Assembly: GCA_019428815.1 (NCBI GenBank)
Contig: JAHYJW010000005.1
Location: 1-51,847 of the forward strand
Origin: Patescibacteria group bacterium
GTDB taxonomy: Archaea > Nanobdellota > Nanobdellia > Pacearchaeales > GW2011-AR1
DNA: 51,847 nt
Reading direction: 5' to 3'
Below the pieces are notes generated by a model. It made no database searches and was not told where the DNA came from. It worked only from the letters and a program-made list of their open reading frames with translations. Position numbers and translations under genes: made by a program. Positions 27,007 through 35,179 of this stretch are shown piece by piece (position 1 is the stretch's first letter; the number at the start of each line of letters is the position of its first letter).

Positions 27007-28989
27007 ATGTCTAGACCTTTAGTTTTAGGGAATGGGAATGTGGTTGTTTGTATTGATAAATATGCCCAAATAAAAAATTTTTATTATCCTTATCCTGGGA
27101 AAGAGGACCATGTTAAAGGCCACCACCATAAAATAGGAGTTTGGGTTGAAGGTTCTTTTTCCTGGACAACTGCTCCAGGGTGGAATATTTCTATTAAATA
27201 TAAGAAGAACTCTCTTGTTGGAGAAACTTTCTTAACAAATAACTCTTTAGGTGTCGAATTAGTAATTAATGATATAGTTCATCCTGAAAAAAATATCTTT
27301 CTTAAAAAAATAAAAGTAAAAAACCTTTCAAACCAGAAAAAAAATGTAAGGCTTTTTTTAAACCAACATTTTAATATTGCAGGAGAGAACATTGGGGATA
27401 CTGTTTTTTTTCATCCCTATACCAATTCCCTTGTGAGTTATCAAGGAAAAAGATATTTTTTAATAAATGGCTTTTATAAGAAACAAGGATTTTTTCAATA
27501 CGCAACTGGAGCTGCAAGAGAGGGATCCAAAGAAGGGACATTTCGAGATGCAGAAAATGGGTGGTTAAGTGGTAACCCTATTGAACATGGTTCTGTAGAT
27601 TCAACTGTTTCATTTGATTTAAATTTATTTCCAGGAAAGGAAGAAACACTATTCTTTTGGATTACAATCGGTAAGAATTTAGAAGAAGTCAAAACCCTGA
27701 ATCGTTTTACTTTAAGAAAAACCCCTAATCAGCTTTTATTAGATACTGAAAAATACTGGCTTAAGTGGATTAAAAGAATAAATTTAGATTTCTTAAATTT
27801 AGACAAATCAATTGTAGACCTTTTTAAAAAATCTCTCCTAATTATTAAAACACACACAAGTCCTAATGGGGCAATTATTGCTTCTTTAGATACCGAGTCT
27901 ATGGGGTTAAAGAAAGATAATTATTCTTATATGTGGCCAAGAGATGGAGCTATGATTTCTAGGGCATTGGATAAAACAGGATACACAGAAATAACTGACG
28001 CTTTTTTTAATTTTTGTAAAGACGTTATAAGCAAAGACGGATTTCTTTATCATAAATATCTGCCTGATAAGTCTATTGGTAGTTCTTGGCACCCTTGGTT
28101 AAAAGGAGACAAAATTCAACTGCCTATCCAAGAAGATGAAACAGCGCTTATTTTAAGATCTCTTTGGAAGGGATATAAACAAAATAAAAGGAGAAAAATG
28201 TTGAAAGAACTTTATGCTCCTTTGATTAGAAAAGCAGCAAATTTTTTAGTAGACTTTAGAGATAAATCAACAAATCTTCCAAAAGAGAGTTATAATCTTT
28301 GGGAAGATAAATTGGGGGTTCACACTTTTACTTCTTGTACAGTTTATGCTGGATTAATGTCTGCACATTATTTTGCTAAAGAAATGAACAAGGTTCGAGA
28401 TGCTGGCAAATACCTCAAGGCCGCAAAAGAAGTCAAAGAAGCAATTTTAAAATATCTCTATGACAGAGACAAAGGCATTTTTGTTAATAGAATCTATCAG
28501 GATGAAAAGGGTAAGTGGAATATTGACCACACTGCAGATATCAGCACTGTTTACGGACTTTTTAAATATCGAGTTTTAGATGTTCATGATGAAAGATTGA
28601 CAAGGACTATGGAAACAGTTCTCTCTAAACTTTCTTGTCCTCACCATTCTAAAGGGTTTTTAAGATTTGAAAATGATAATTATTTCCGTATTAATAACTC
28701 TTATTCTGGGAATCCCTGGTTTATAGCTAGTCATTGGGTGGCGGAGTATTATATAATCAAAGCAAAAAAATTAGATGATCTAAAACCTGCTTTAGAGATC
28801 TTTGATTGGACAGTTAAACATGCTTTACCAAGTGGGATTTTATCTGAACAACTAGACCCCTTCACTGGAAATTCTCTTTCTTATACGCCACTTATGTGGA
28901 GTCATGCAAGTTTTGTAGTTGCTGTGATAGAGTATCTCAAAAAGAAAAAAGAACTTGAAAGAAATAAAAGAACCAGAAAAAGAGTTTAA
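27007..28989 (+). CDS. GH15 glucoamylase-type hydrolase
   Basis: 660 residues: an N-terminal beta-sandwich (~1-250) and a C-terminal (alpha/alpha)6 barrel. Barrel motifs include YMWPRDGAMISRAL (~310-323), PIQEDETALIL with general acid E376 or E378, YNLWEDKLGVHTFTSC, and ILSEQLDPFTG with probable base E614. No signal peptide, so it works inside the cell and releases glucose from maltodextrins made by the GH57 enzyme. It is the last gene of the four-gene glucan operon; trehalase-type GH15 activity is an alternative. Confidence 0.92.
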   Translation: MSRPLVLGNGNVVVCIDKYAQIKNFYYPYPGKEDHVKGHHHKIGVWVEGSFSWTTAPGWNISIKYKKNSLVGETFLTNNSLGVELVINDIVHPEKNIFLKKIKVKNLSNQKKNVRLFLNQHFNIAGENIGDTVFFHPYTNSLVSYQGKRYFLINGFYKKQGFFQYATGAAREGSKEGTFRDAENGWLSGNPIEHGSVDSTVSFDLNLFPGKEETLFFWITIGKNLEEVKTLNRFTLRKTPNQLLLDTEKYWLKWIKRINLDFLNLDKSIVDLFKKSLLIIKTHTSPNGAIIASLDTESMGLKKDNYSYMWPRDGAMISRALDKTGYTEITDAFFNFCKDVISKDGFLYHKYLPDKSIGSSWHPWLKGDKIQLPIQEDETALILRSLWKGYKQNKRRKMLKELYAPLIRKAANFLVDFRDKSTNLPKESYNLWEDKLGVHTFTSCTVYAGLMSAHYFAKEMNKVRDAGKYLKAAKEVKEAILKYLYDRDKGIFVNRIYQDEKGKWNIDHTADISTVYGLFKYRVLDVHDERLTRTMETVLSKLSCPHHSKGFLRFENDNYFRINNSYSGNPWFIASHWVAEYYIIKAKKLDDLKPALEIFDWTVKHALPSGILSEQLDPFTGNSLSYTPLMWSHASFVVAVIEYLKKKKELERNKRTRKRV

Positions 28990-29020
28990 GTTTTTTAAGG
29001 ATAAATAACTCTAATTTAAA

Positions 29021-29608
29021 ATGGTATCCAAAAAGAATAAAATAAATAAAAGAGAAAAATTAAAAATCTTTGACGATAAATTCAAAGAAATTTTTTCTTC
29101 GCAGCTCTTTGTTATTGCAGGGGGATTAATCTCTGGGATTATTCTAGCAATGTACTCTGATAAAATTTTTATAATCCCCGGAATGTTCATAATTCTTCCT
29201 GGTTTTATGGCAATGAGGGGGGGAGTAAGCGGTTCTTTTGCTTCAAGACTAGCATCTGGCCTTTTTCTCAAAGTTATAAATCCCCAAAAGATAAATAACC
29301 CGATAGTGCGAGGGAATCTTGTTGCAGCATTTATCCTGAGTCTGATTATATCACTTGCTTTAGGACTTTTAGCATTTATTGTAGATTATCTTTTCATGGG
29401 AGTTATTCAACCAATGGTTATAATTCTTCCTTTTTTAGCAGGGGTTTTATCAAGCGTAATCTTAATCCCCCTCACACTTATTGTAACTTTTAAATTATTT
29501 AAAAAAGGCCATGATCCAAATAACATTATGGGGCCCTTTGTAACGACAGTAGGGGATATTGTTAGCATTTTCTCCTTATTGTTACTTTCAGTTTGGTTAG
29601 TAGTATAA
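29021..29608 (+). CDS. MgtE-type divalent-cation transporter, half 1
   Basis: 195 residues with about five membrane segments. LPGFMAMRGGVSGSFASRL matches the pore-forming signature of the MgtE/SLC41 integral domain (P-x-x-x-G-x-x-G-x-x-x-x-R). The cytoplasmic N and CBS regulatory domains of bacterial MgtE are missing. A second, different half follows after nine bases, so the two probably assemble into one Mg2+ channel. The C-terminal GHDPNNIMGPFVTTVGD block is also shared with the next gene. Confidence 0.85.
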   Translation: MVSKKNKINKREKLKIFDDKFKEIFSSQLFVIAGGLISGIILAMYSDKIFIIPGMFIILPGFMAMRGGVSGSFASRLASGLFLKVINPQKINNPIVRGNLVAAFILSLIISLALGLLAFIVDYLFMGVIQPMVIILPFLAGVLSSVILIPLTLIVTFKLFKKGHDPNNIMGPFVTTVGDIVSIFSLLLLSVWLVV

Positions 29609-29617
29609 ATTTATAAA

Positions 29618-30325
29618 ATGAGAAATAATAAACAACAACTCTTAGAGAAGTTAAATAGACTAAAAGAAATTGAGAGAGAAAAACATCACCCTTTAATTCC
29701 TAAGGTTCATAAAAAACATAATATTTCTAAAAGAACATTATTCTATATAAAGGAATATCCTGACAGAAAGAAAACTACTAAAACAATTCTTAGAGAAAGT
29801 ATTAAAGTTCTTCTTTTTGCATCAATCATGAGTTCATTAGGCGGGATTGCCTTAGAAAGAATTGAAGAAGTTTTTCTTTCAATAGTGCCTTTAGTTATTC
29901 TTCTTCCTGCTTTAAATGATCTCGTTGGAAATTATGGAATCGTAATCTCTTCTAGATTTTCAACAATGCTTCATACAGGGAAAGTAAAAGAGAAATGGTG
30001 GAAAACGCCAGAGTTAAAAGTTTTATTCTTTCAGATATTACTTTTAACCTTAATTGCAGCTATTTTAAGTTCTTCAATAACCCTTCTTATAACATTTTTT
30101 TCTGAGGGGAGAATCTCATTTATCTTAATTCAAAAAATTATTCTGATGGTTGTAATAGACCTTTTTCTGATAATCGGGATTCTCTTTTTTATAGCTATTT
30201 TTGCAGGAATTCGAGTTTATAAAAAAAGAGAAGACCCTAATAATTTTTTAATTCCCATCACAACAGGAATTGCAGATTTTGCTAATATGGCTATTCTAGC
30301 ATTACTTGTTTTAATAATCTTTTAA
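29618..30325 (+). CDS. MgtE-type divalent-cation transporter, half 2
   Basis: 235 residues: a basic cytoplasmic N-terminus (~1-60), then five membrane segments. LVILLPALNDLVGNYGIVISSRFS is the counterpart of the pore signature, and EDPNNFLIPITTGIADFANM matches the end block of the partner. In fused SLC41 transporters two such domains occur in one chain; here they are separate genes, most likely a heterodimer. Confidence 0.83.
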   Translation: MRNNKQQLLEKLNRLKEIEREKHHPLIPKVHKKHNISKRTLFYIKEYPDRKKTTKTILRESIKVLLFASIMSSLGGIALERIEEVFLSIVPLVILLPALNDLVGNYGIVISSRFSTMLHTGKVKEKWWKTPELKVLFFQILLLTLIAAILSSSITLLITFFSEGRISFILIQKIILMVVIDLFLIIGILFFIAIFAGIRVYKKREDPNNFLIPITTGIADFANMAILALLVLIIF

Positions 30326-30356
30326 ATACCCTCCTTTTGTCTTTTATAAATCAAAA

Positions 30357-31055
30357 ATGTGTAAAAATGAAGAAAAAAGTTTTAGACTCTCACCCTCTTC
30401 TCTTACACTCATGAAGGAGTGTAAGAGGTGTTTTTGGCTTACGCATCATAACATCTGGAAGAGACCAACCGGGATATTTCCTAGTTTACCTTCTGGTATG
30501 GATAAGATACTTAAAATACACTTTGATAAATTTCGAAAGGAAAATAAACTTCCCCCTGAATTGGCTGAAAGCATAGAATGTTCTGATATGAAATTATTTG
30601 AAAATGAAGAGCTTCTAAAAATTTGGCAGGATAATCGAAAGGGGATTTCTTGGATAGATAAAGAAGGAAATGAACTTCGAGGAGCGATAGATAACCTTTT
30701 GGTTAAGAACGAAAAAATTATTGTTTTAGATTATAAAACTAGAGGTTATGCACTCAAAGAGAATACTCATGAATATTATCAGATGCAAATGGATATTTAT
30801 AATTTTCTTTTTTATAAAAACAATTATCCCACAGAAAATTTTGCCTTTCTTTTATTTTATGTTCCTAAAGAAGTTTTACCTACAGGAGAAATTATCTTTG
30901 ATACAACTCTTAAAAAGATTAATACTAGTCTAGAAAATGCGGAAAGAGTCTGGAAAGATGCCTTAATGTTACTGCACGGAGATTGCCCTAAAGAAAGATG
31001 TGAGTGGTGTGAAAGAACAGAAAATATTCCCCAAAGAACAAAAACAGTTGAATAA
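30357..31055 (+). CDS. PD-(D/E)XK nuclease-like protein with Cas4/RecB-type cysteines
   Basis: 232 residues. SPSSLTLMKECKRCFW (C22, C25) opens the protein. The core is GAIDNLLVKNEKIIVLDYKTRG, with the D...DYK triad, followed by YYQMQMDIYNF (Q-x3-Y-type motif). It closes with CPKERCEWC. One or two early cysteines plus a late Cys cluster can hold a 4Fe-4S cluster, as in Cas4 and AddB. There is no CRISPR array or cas gene in the window, so a repair role is more likely. Own small transcription unit after the transporter genes. Confidence 0.75.
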   Translation: MCKNEEKSFRLSPSSLTLMKECKRCFWLTHHNIWKRPTGIFPSLPSGMDKILKIHFDKFRKENKLPPELAESIECSDMKLFENEELLKIWQDNRKGISWIDKEGNELRGAIDNLLVKNEKIIVLDYKTRGYALKENTHEYYQMQMDIYNFLFYKNNYPTENFAFLLFYVPKEVLPTGEIIFDTTLKKINTSLENAERVWKDALMLLHGDCPKERCEWCERTENIPQRTKTVE

Positions 31056-31078
31056 CCCCTTCTTACTTAATTCTCCTT

Positions 31079-31564
31079 CTAATCTACCTTTGAATCTTCT
31101 AAAGATTTTTTACCTGGTTGAATATCTACAACTTTTATTTTGAAGAAAAGTTTTTCTCCTGCAAGAGGATGGTTTAAATCTAAAAGTATGTTTTCTTCAG
31201 TTACCCTATCTATTCTTGCAGGTATTCTTTCGCCATTAGGTCCTTGTAATATCAATATCATTCCAGGACTAGGCTCTTTACCCTCTGGATTTTTTGGGAG
31301 CACACTTTTTGGAATTTCTTTTTTAAGATCTTCTTTTATCTCTCCGTATCCCTCAGAAGGTTCTATAGAAAAATCTTTACTTTCCCCCTTCTCCATACCT
31401 AGAACTGCATTATCAAATCCGCCTATAACTTCCCCTGATCCTACTTTAAATTTTAAAGGTTGAGATTGCCCCTCTTTTTTAGAAGAATCAAATAGTTTAC
31501 CATCTTTAAGCCTGCCTTCATATTCTATTTCAACAATATCCCCTGGATTAATTTTTTGAGTCAT
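31079..31564 (-). CDS. FKBP-type peptidyl-prolyl isomerase (SlyD-like)
   Basis: 161 residues. The FKBP core is GDIVEIEYEGRLKDGKLFDSS, then FKVGSGEVIGGFDNAVLGM. An inserted chaperone flap (about 75-130) is followed by LDLNHPLAGEKLFFKIKVV. This is the SlyD-type layout of archaeal short FKBPs: prolyl isomerase plus chaperone for nascent proteins, cytoplasmic. Single minus-strand gene, convergent with the nuclease-like gene. Confidence 0.92.
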   Translation of the reverse strand: MTQKINPGDIVEIEYEGRLKDGKLFDSSKKEGQSQPLKFKVGSGEVIGGFDNAVLGMEKGESKDFSIEPSEGYGEIKEDLKKEIPKSVLPKNPEGKEPSPGMILILQGPNGERIPARIDRVTEENILLDLNHPLAGEKLFFKIKVVDIQPGKKSLEDSKVD

Positions 31565-31676
31565 ATAAACTCCAATAAAAAAGGTTTTTTAAGTGTTCTG
31601 GTTTTTTGGTAAAAAATTTACAAAAAAGTTAAAAACTCCAAGAGTTTTATAATAAAAATCAAATCTTTAAAAGAGG

Positions 31677-32036
31677 ATGGGACCCCAAAACAGAAAACAC
31701 AGAAAAGATTTAGAGAAAATCGCATCAAGCCCTGAAAAATTTGGATTTCCAGTAAAAAATATAATCTCTGTTTCCATAGAAGAAAATCTTTTTCATAAAG
31801 GAAAATTAAGGGCCCAACCTGACATTATCATTCTCGAAAGAAAAGGAGAGAATAAACTAGTCCACATAATAGAATACAAAAGTAATGGTAATGGGGAACT
31901 TTTACAAAGAGCACAAAAGCAATTACAAAATGCAGTGGCTTGGTTTGGGAGATACAGGCCAGATATTGATTTAGAGGATATTTATACTTACATCATTTCC
32001 GGAAGCGACCAAAAATATAAAGGATTATTTAATTGA
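31677..32036 (+). CDS. Small PD-(D/E)XK-like protein
   Basis: 119 residues. Core QPDIIILERK, then VHIIEYKSNGNGELLQRAQKQL gives the D...E-x-K pattern of restriction-like nucleases with the following helix. The size is minimal for the fold. No partner methylase is seen. A TATA-like TTTTATAATA lies about 30 bases upstream. It could be a repair nuclease, or a binding protein derived from one. Confidence 0.55.
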   Translation: MGPQNRKHRKDLEKIASSPEKFGFPVKNIISVSIEENLFHKGKLRAQPDIIILERKGENKLVHIIEYKSNGNGELLQRAQKQLQNAVAWFGRYRPDIDLEDIYTYIISGSDQKYKGLFN

Positions 32037-32103
32037 ATTTTATAATTAATCCCTTTTAATAAAATAATAAACCTTAGATAATAAAACATTTCTAAAAAAT
32101 AAA

Positions 32104-32448
32104 ATGACCCGAATGTGGAACCTGAATCCAGCATATCTTTGTACACAACATCTCTTAGGAGAGCATAAAGAGATTCATCAAGCAGTTGGAAGTATCTTAA
32201 AAGGAAGAAGTTTGAAGGGGCACCTAGAAAAAGGTCAGTTAGAGATTCATAATCTTAAAAAAAGACATGCCGAATTAGTAAGAGAAATGAAAAAAAGAAA
32301 TTTTAATCATAACTCCCCCCTCCCGGATTTTGAAGAATTTTATGCTGGAAAAATAGACCCTCAAAAAAATAAACTAGATTTAATGAAAAGGTGTAAAAAA
32401 TGTAGGGTTAGAATTAAAGATCAGGATAAGAAAGAAAAACAGACTTAA
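32104..32448 (+). CDS. Pyrimidine-dimer DNA glycosylase (T4 endonuclease V-like)
   Basis: 114 residues. It starts MTR and keeps Thr2 (the alpha-amine nucleophile), QHLLGEHKEI with Glu23 at the same number as in phage T4 DenV, and the following helical pattern with LKKRHAELVREMKKRNF. The family cuts the glycosidic bond and strand at UV-induced pyrimidine dimers. The C-terminal WYKYYGK-type segment of T4 DenV is replaced by CKKCRVRIKDQ, so dimer binding may differ. It stands beside nuclease-like genes and a tRNA thiolation gene. Confidence 0.75.
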   Translation: MTRMWNLNPAYLCTQHLLGEHKEIHQAVGSILKGRSLKGHLEKGQLEIHNLKKRHAELVREMKKRNFNHNSPLPDFEEFYAGKIDPQKNKLDLMKRCKKCRVRIKDQDKKEKQT

Positions 32449-32484
32449 CAAAGAATTTATAAATTTTATCAAGTTTTTTATTAA

Positions 32485-32733
32485 ATGATTCCTAAAAAAG
32501 AGAATAAGAACGTTAAGGAAAAAAAAGAAGACCCTCTTTCAAAAAATGATCCTAAATTTCCTAAGAAAGTTAAAAATAAACCAAATCTAAAAGTCACTAT
32601 CCTTTCTTTAATTGCAATAATCTTTTTGGTACTCACTTTCACAGTTCATTGGTTATTCATCATGGGCGCAATTATTATTATGCTAATAAATCAAAAAGAA
32701 TTAATCGGTAAGGAGGATAAATCTGAGATTTAG
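32485..32733 (+). CDS. Small two-pass membrane protein, unknown
   Basis: 82 residues: a Lys-rich cytoplasmic start (~34 residues) and a hydrophobic hairpin (~36-55 and ~57-68), then QKELIGKEDKSEI. No family recognised. Start codon 36 bases after the glycosylase stop; its stop overlaps the stop of convergent thiI by four bases. Confidence 0.5.
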   Translation: MIPKKENKNVKEKKEDPLSKNDPKFPKKVKNKPNLKVTILSLIAIIFLVLTFTVHWLFIMGAIIIMLINQKELIGKEDKSEI

Positions 32734-33932
32734 AGATTTATCTCAAAAATTTCTTTTAGCGATTTGTTTATTATTTCTTCCATATCCAACTTTTTTAGTT
32801 CTTTTTCAAAAGTATCAATCTCTGTTTTAACACTGACCCTTTTACCTAAAAGACTACAACAATCCTTATACTCTTTTAAGCTTAAAAGATAAGTCCCAAT
32901 CTTTTCTGAGAGATTAATAATTTCTTGTTTATCATAAGTTAATAATGGGCGGAATATCGGAAGATTAATTTTAAAAGAACTGGCATTTATGTTTTCAAGT
33001 GTTTGGCTTGCAACTTGTGCGAGATTATCTCCCGTGACCAAACCTCTTAATCTTTTATGAACCTGTTCTGAATTTTTTTCAAGGGCTATCCTTTCACCTA
33101 ATTTTAGCATGTAATTTTTAAACATAACTACATCATACCTCTCGTCTATTCTCCCCTGGGACTCAAAAAAATAGATATAATATGGAATAAAGTAGACTTT
33201 AGAACTATACTGAAAATCATTTAAGATTTCAACTAGTTTTATGATTTTCCCCCCTAAAACATCCTTGTTTTCCTTATAAGTGTGAAAATGAAGGAAATCT
33301 ATTTCGCACCCCCGTTTCATCATTAACCAAGCTGCAACAATAGAGTCAATACCTCCTGAGAGTAAACAAAGAACTTTCCCGGAAGTTCCAACAGGCAATC
33401 CTCCCAATCCCTCAAATCTCTCAGTATAAACATAAATCTTGTCTGTAATTTCAATAAAAATCTTTTTTTCAGAATTTTTATAATCAACTTTTATCCCTAA
33501 ACTATTTGCAATCGAGCCAAGATTACTGTTGATCTCTACTGATGTCTTTGGAAATTTTTTATTAGCTCTTTTTGTTTTAAATGCAATTTTTTTTATCTTT
33601 TCTTTTTTTAATTGTTTTAAAATGCCCTTAACATAATCTTCAAGTTCATCTTGGTTGAGATTGATTTCCTTTACAAAAGAAAAATATTTTATTCCAAAAA
33701 CCTTTTTCAAGAGGGAAGTAACTTCCTCTGGGTTTTTAGATTCAAAATCACAAAAAATTCTTTTCTCTTTTCTTTGAATACCTCCTAATTTTATCTTAGC
33801 TCTAAAAGAAGACTTTTTTATGTTTTCTACTAATCTTCTTTCAAAAAAAGAAAAATGCCCCCCCTTTAAACCAATCTCAGCATGATGGACTAAAACTTTC
33901 ATTTCTGAAGAAGGGGGATTAATTTTTTTCAT
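32730..33932 (-). CDS. thiI: tRNA 4-thiouridine synthetase ThiI
   Basis: 400 residues. An N-terminal ferredoxin-like/THUMP region (HHAEIGLKGGHFSFFERRL to VGTSGKV) is followed by a PP-loop ATPase with LLSGGIDSIVAAWLMMKRG (SGGIDS ~193-198). The C-terminal rhodanese domain of some bacterial ThiI is missing, as in most archaeal forms, so sulfur must come from another carrier. It adenylates U8 of tRNA for thiolation. The start ATG lies before the KVLVHHAEIGLKG block, as in homologues. Confidence 0.93.
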   Translation of the reverse strand: MKKINPPSSEMKVLVHHAEIGLKGGHFSFFERRLVENIKKSSFRAKIKLGGIQRKEKRIFCDFESKNPEEVTSLLKKVFGIKYFSFVKEINLNQDELEDYVKGILKQLKKEKIKKIAFKTKRANKKFPKTSVEINSNLGSIANSLGIKVDYKNSEKKIFIEITDKIYVYTERFEGLGGLPVGTSGKVLCLLSGGIDSIVAAWLMMKRGCEIDFLHFHTYKENKDVLGGKIIKLVEILNDFQYSSKVYFIPYYIYFFESQGRIDERYDVVMFKNYMLKLGERIALEKNSEQVHKRLRGLVTGDNLAQVASQTLENINASSFKINLPIFRPLLTYDKQEIINLSEKIGTYLLSLKEYKDCCSLLGKRVSVKTEIDTFEKELKKLDMEEIINKSLKEIFEINL

Positions 33933-34058
33933 TTTTAATTTAAAATTTATTAATATAAAAGTCTTAAGTTTGAATATCTTTTAAAAAATGATTTATCTTA
34001 TCTGATAAAATAAAAAAAGAGAAATAAAAAATTAAAAAAAACAAAGAAGTTTTGGTGT

Positions 34059-34526
34059 TTAGTAGCTTATATAACTAGATTTTCTTTTCTCTACTTCATC
34101 ATCCCCAAAATCTTCATCTTCATCCTCATCTGAACTCTCATCACCTGCAAAATCTTCATCTTCATCCTCATCTGAACTCTCATCCTTTATTTTTGGGATT
34201 TCTTTTTTGGGTTCTTCTTTTTTCTCCCCTCCTTTCTTTTCTTCTTTTTCTTCTTGGGGGATACTTTCTTCTTTACCTCTTGGAGGTCTTGCTTCTTTTA
34301 CAACGAGCTTTCTTCCTTCAACTTCCTTACCCTGCATTTCTTTTATTGCTTTTTCTGCTTCTGACTCGCTTTTATAGGTAACAAAACCAAAACCTCTTGA
34401 CCTTCCGGTGTATTTGTTCGCCATAACTAAAGCATCTTCAATTTTCCCGTATGGTGAAAAAAGTTCTTCGAGCTTAACTTTAGTGACACTCCAAGGCAGG
34501 TTTCCAACATAAATTCTCTTATCCAT
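34059..34526 (-). CDS. RRM RNA-binding protein with acidic tandem-repeat tail
   Basis: 155 residues. Residues 4-80 are one RNA-recognition motif with RNP2 IYVGNL (5-10) and RNP1 RGFGFVTY (44-51), both with the aromatic residues that stack on RNA. A charged linker follows, then two copies of DESSDEDEDEDF and a basic end. RRM proteins are common in eukaryotes and cyanobacteria and rare in archaea. The two acidic repeats are encoded by an exact 36-base duplication, so the tail has expanded recently. It is a single gene; possibly an RNA chaperone. Confidence 0.9.
   Translation of the reverse strand: MDKRIYVGNLPWSVTKVKLEELFSPYGKIEDALVMANKYTGRSRGFGFVTYKSESEAEKAIKEMQGKEVEGRKLVVKEARPPRGKEESIPQEEKEEKKGGEKKEEPKKEIPKIKDESSDEDEDEDFAGDESSDEDEDEDFGDDEVEKRKSSYISY
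34107..34184. repeat. Exact 36-bp tandem duplication in RRM gene
   Basis: Two identical 36-base copies (34107-34142 and 34149-34184), spaced 42 bases apart, encode the acidic DESSDEDEDEDF segments. No mismatches, including at synonymous sites. Confidence 0.9.
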
Positions 34527-34601
34527 TTAAGCCTCCGTTCTTTTAATTTAGTTTAGAACAAGACTAAGCCTGTCCATCTCTTTTTCTAGGAAAAAAACCA
34601 C

Positions 34602-34610
34602 TTTTATAAA
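34602..34610 (+). promoter_or_regulatory. TATA-like box of Zn-ribbon/recombinase-domain gene
   Basis: TTTTATAAA is about 27 bases before the ATG at 34633, as for a leaderless mRNA. Confidence 0.5.
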
Positions 34611-34632
34611 GTTAACTATACTTTTTGGCTAT

Positions 34633-35157
34633 ATGAAGTGTGACAAATGCGGATATGAATCTAGTTTAAATAAGAATAAATGGGGTTTGATTATCTGTGA
34701 GATATGTGATATATTCTCTCCAAAAGACCAAGATTCTTTTAGAGACTATATGCTTGAAAAAATTGATGGTTCTACTCTTGAAACATTTAGAAAAAATTAT
34801 GTTTCTAACAGCGAAAAACAGAAAAAGACTATGTTAAAAAAAGCAACTCATGGTCGGCTTATGTCAAGGGCCCCCTTTGGTTATAAAATCGAGAAAGGTA
34901 ACCTTATCCCCTCTGAAAATCAAAAAGAAGTAGAAGAGATATTTGAAGAATTTCTTAACGAGGACATTAGTTTAAGAAGGCTCTCTGAAAAAAGAAACCT
35001 TTCAGTTAATGGATTAAAAAAAATTCTTAAAAATTTTACTTATATAGGAAAAGTTAAGTTTAATAATCAGATTTATCAAGGGAATCATAAACCTCTTATT
35101 TCAGCAATATTGTTCAATCGAGTTCAGGATAAATTAGAAAGAATGAAGATAAAATAA
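34633..35157 (+). CDS. Zn-ribbon protein with a stand-alone serine-recombinase DNA-binding domain
   Basis: 174 residues. A Zn ribbon (C3-x2-C6, C22-x2-C25) replaces the catalytic resolvase domain. Residues ~60-172 match the C-terminal domain of the recombinase at 20107: RAPFGYK, LSVNGLKKILKNFTYIGKVKF and HKPLISAILFNRVQDKL. There is no catalytic serine motif, so it cannot cut DNA by that mechanism. It may bind recombinase sites as a regulator or accessory factor, or be an old domesticated gene. It has its own promoter between the RRM gene and the end of the eL18-uL13-uS9 operon. Confidence 0.78.
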   Translation: MKCDKCGYESSLNKNKWGLIICEICDIFSPKDQDSFRDYMLEKIDGSTLETFRKNYVSNSEKQKKTMLKKATHGRLMSRAPFGYKIEKGNLIPSENQKEVEEIFEEFLNEDISLRRLSEKRNLSVNGLKKILKNFTYIGKVKFNNQIYQGNHKPLISAILFNRVQDKLERMKIK

Positions 35158-35179
35158 TCTTTTAAAAAAATTGTAACAA

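Noticed and set aside
34633-35157. Simple truncated recombinase pseudogene
   Set aside because: The frame is intact, has its own promoter-like box and a well-formed four-Cys ribbon in place of the lost domain, which decay would not produce.
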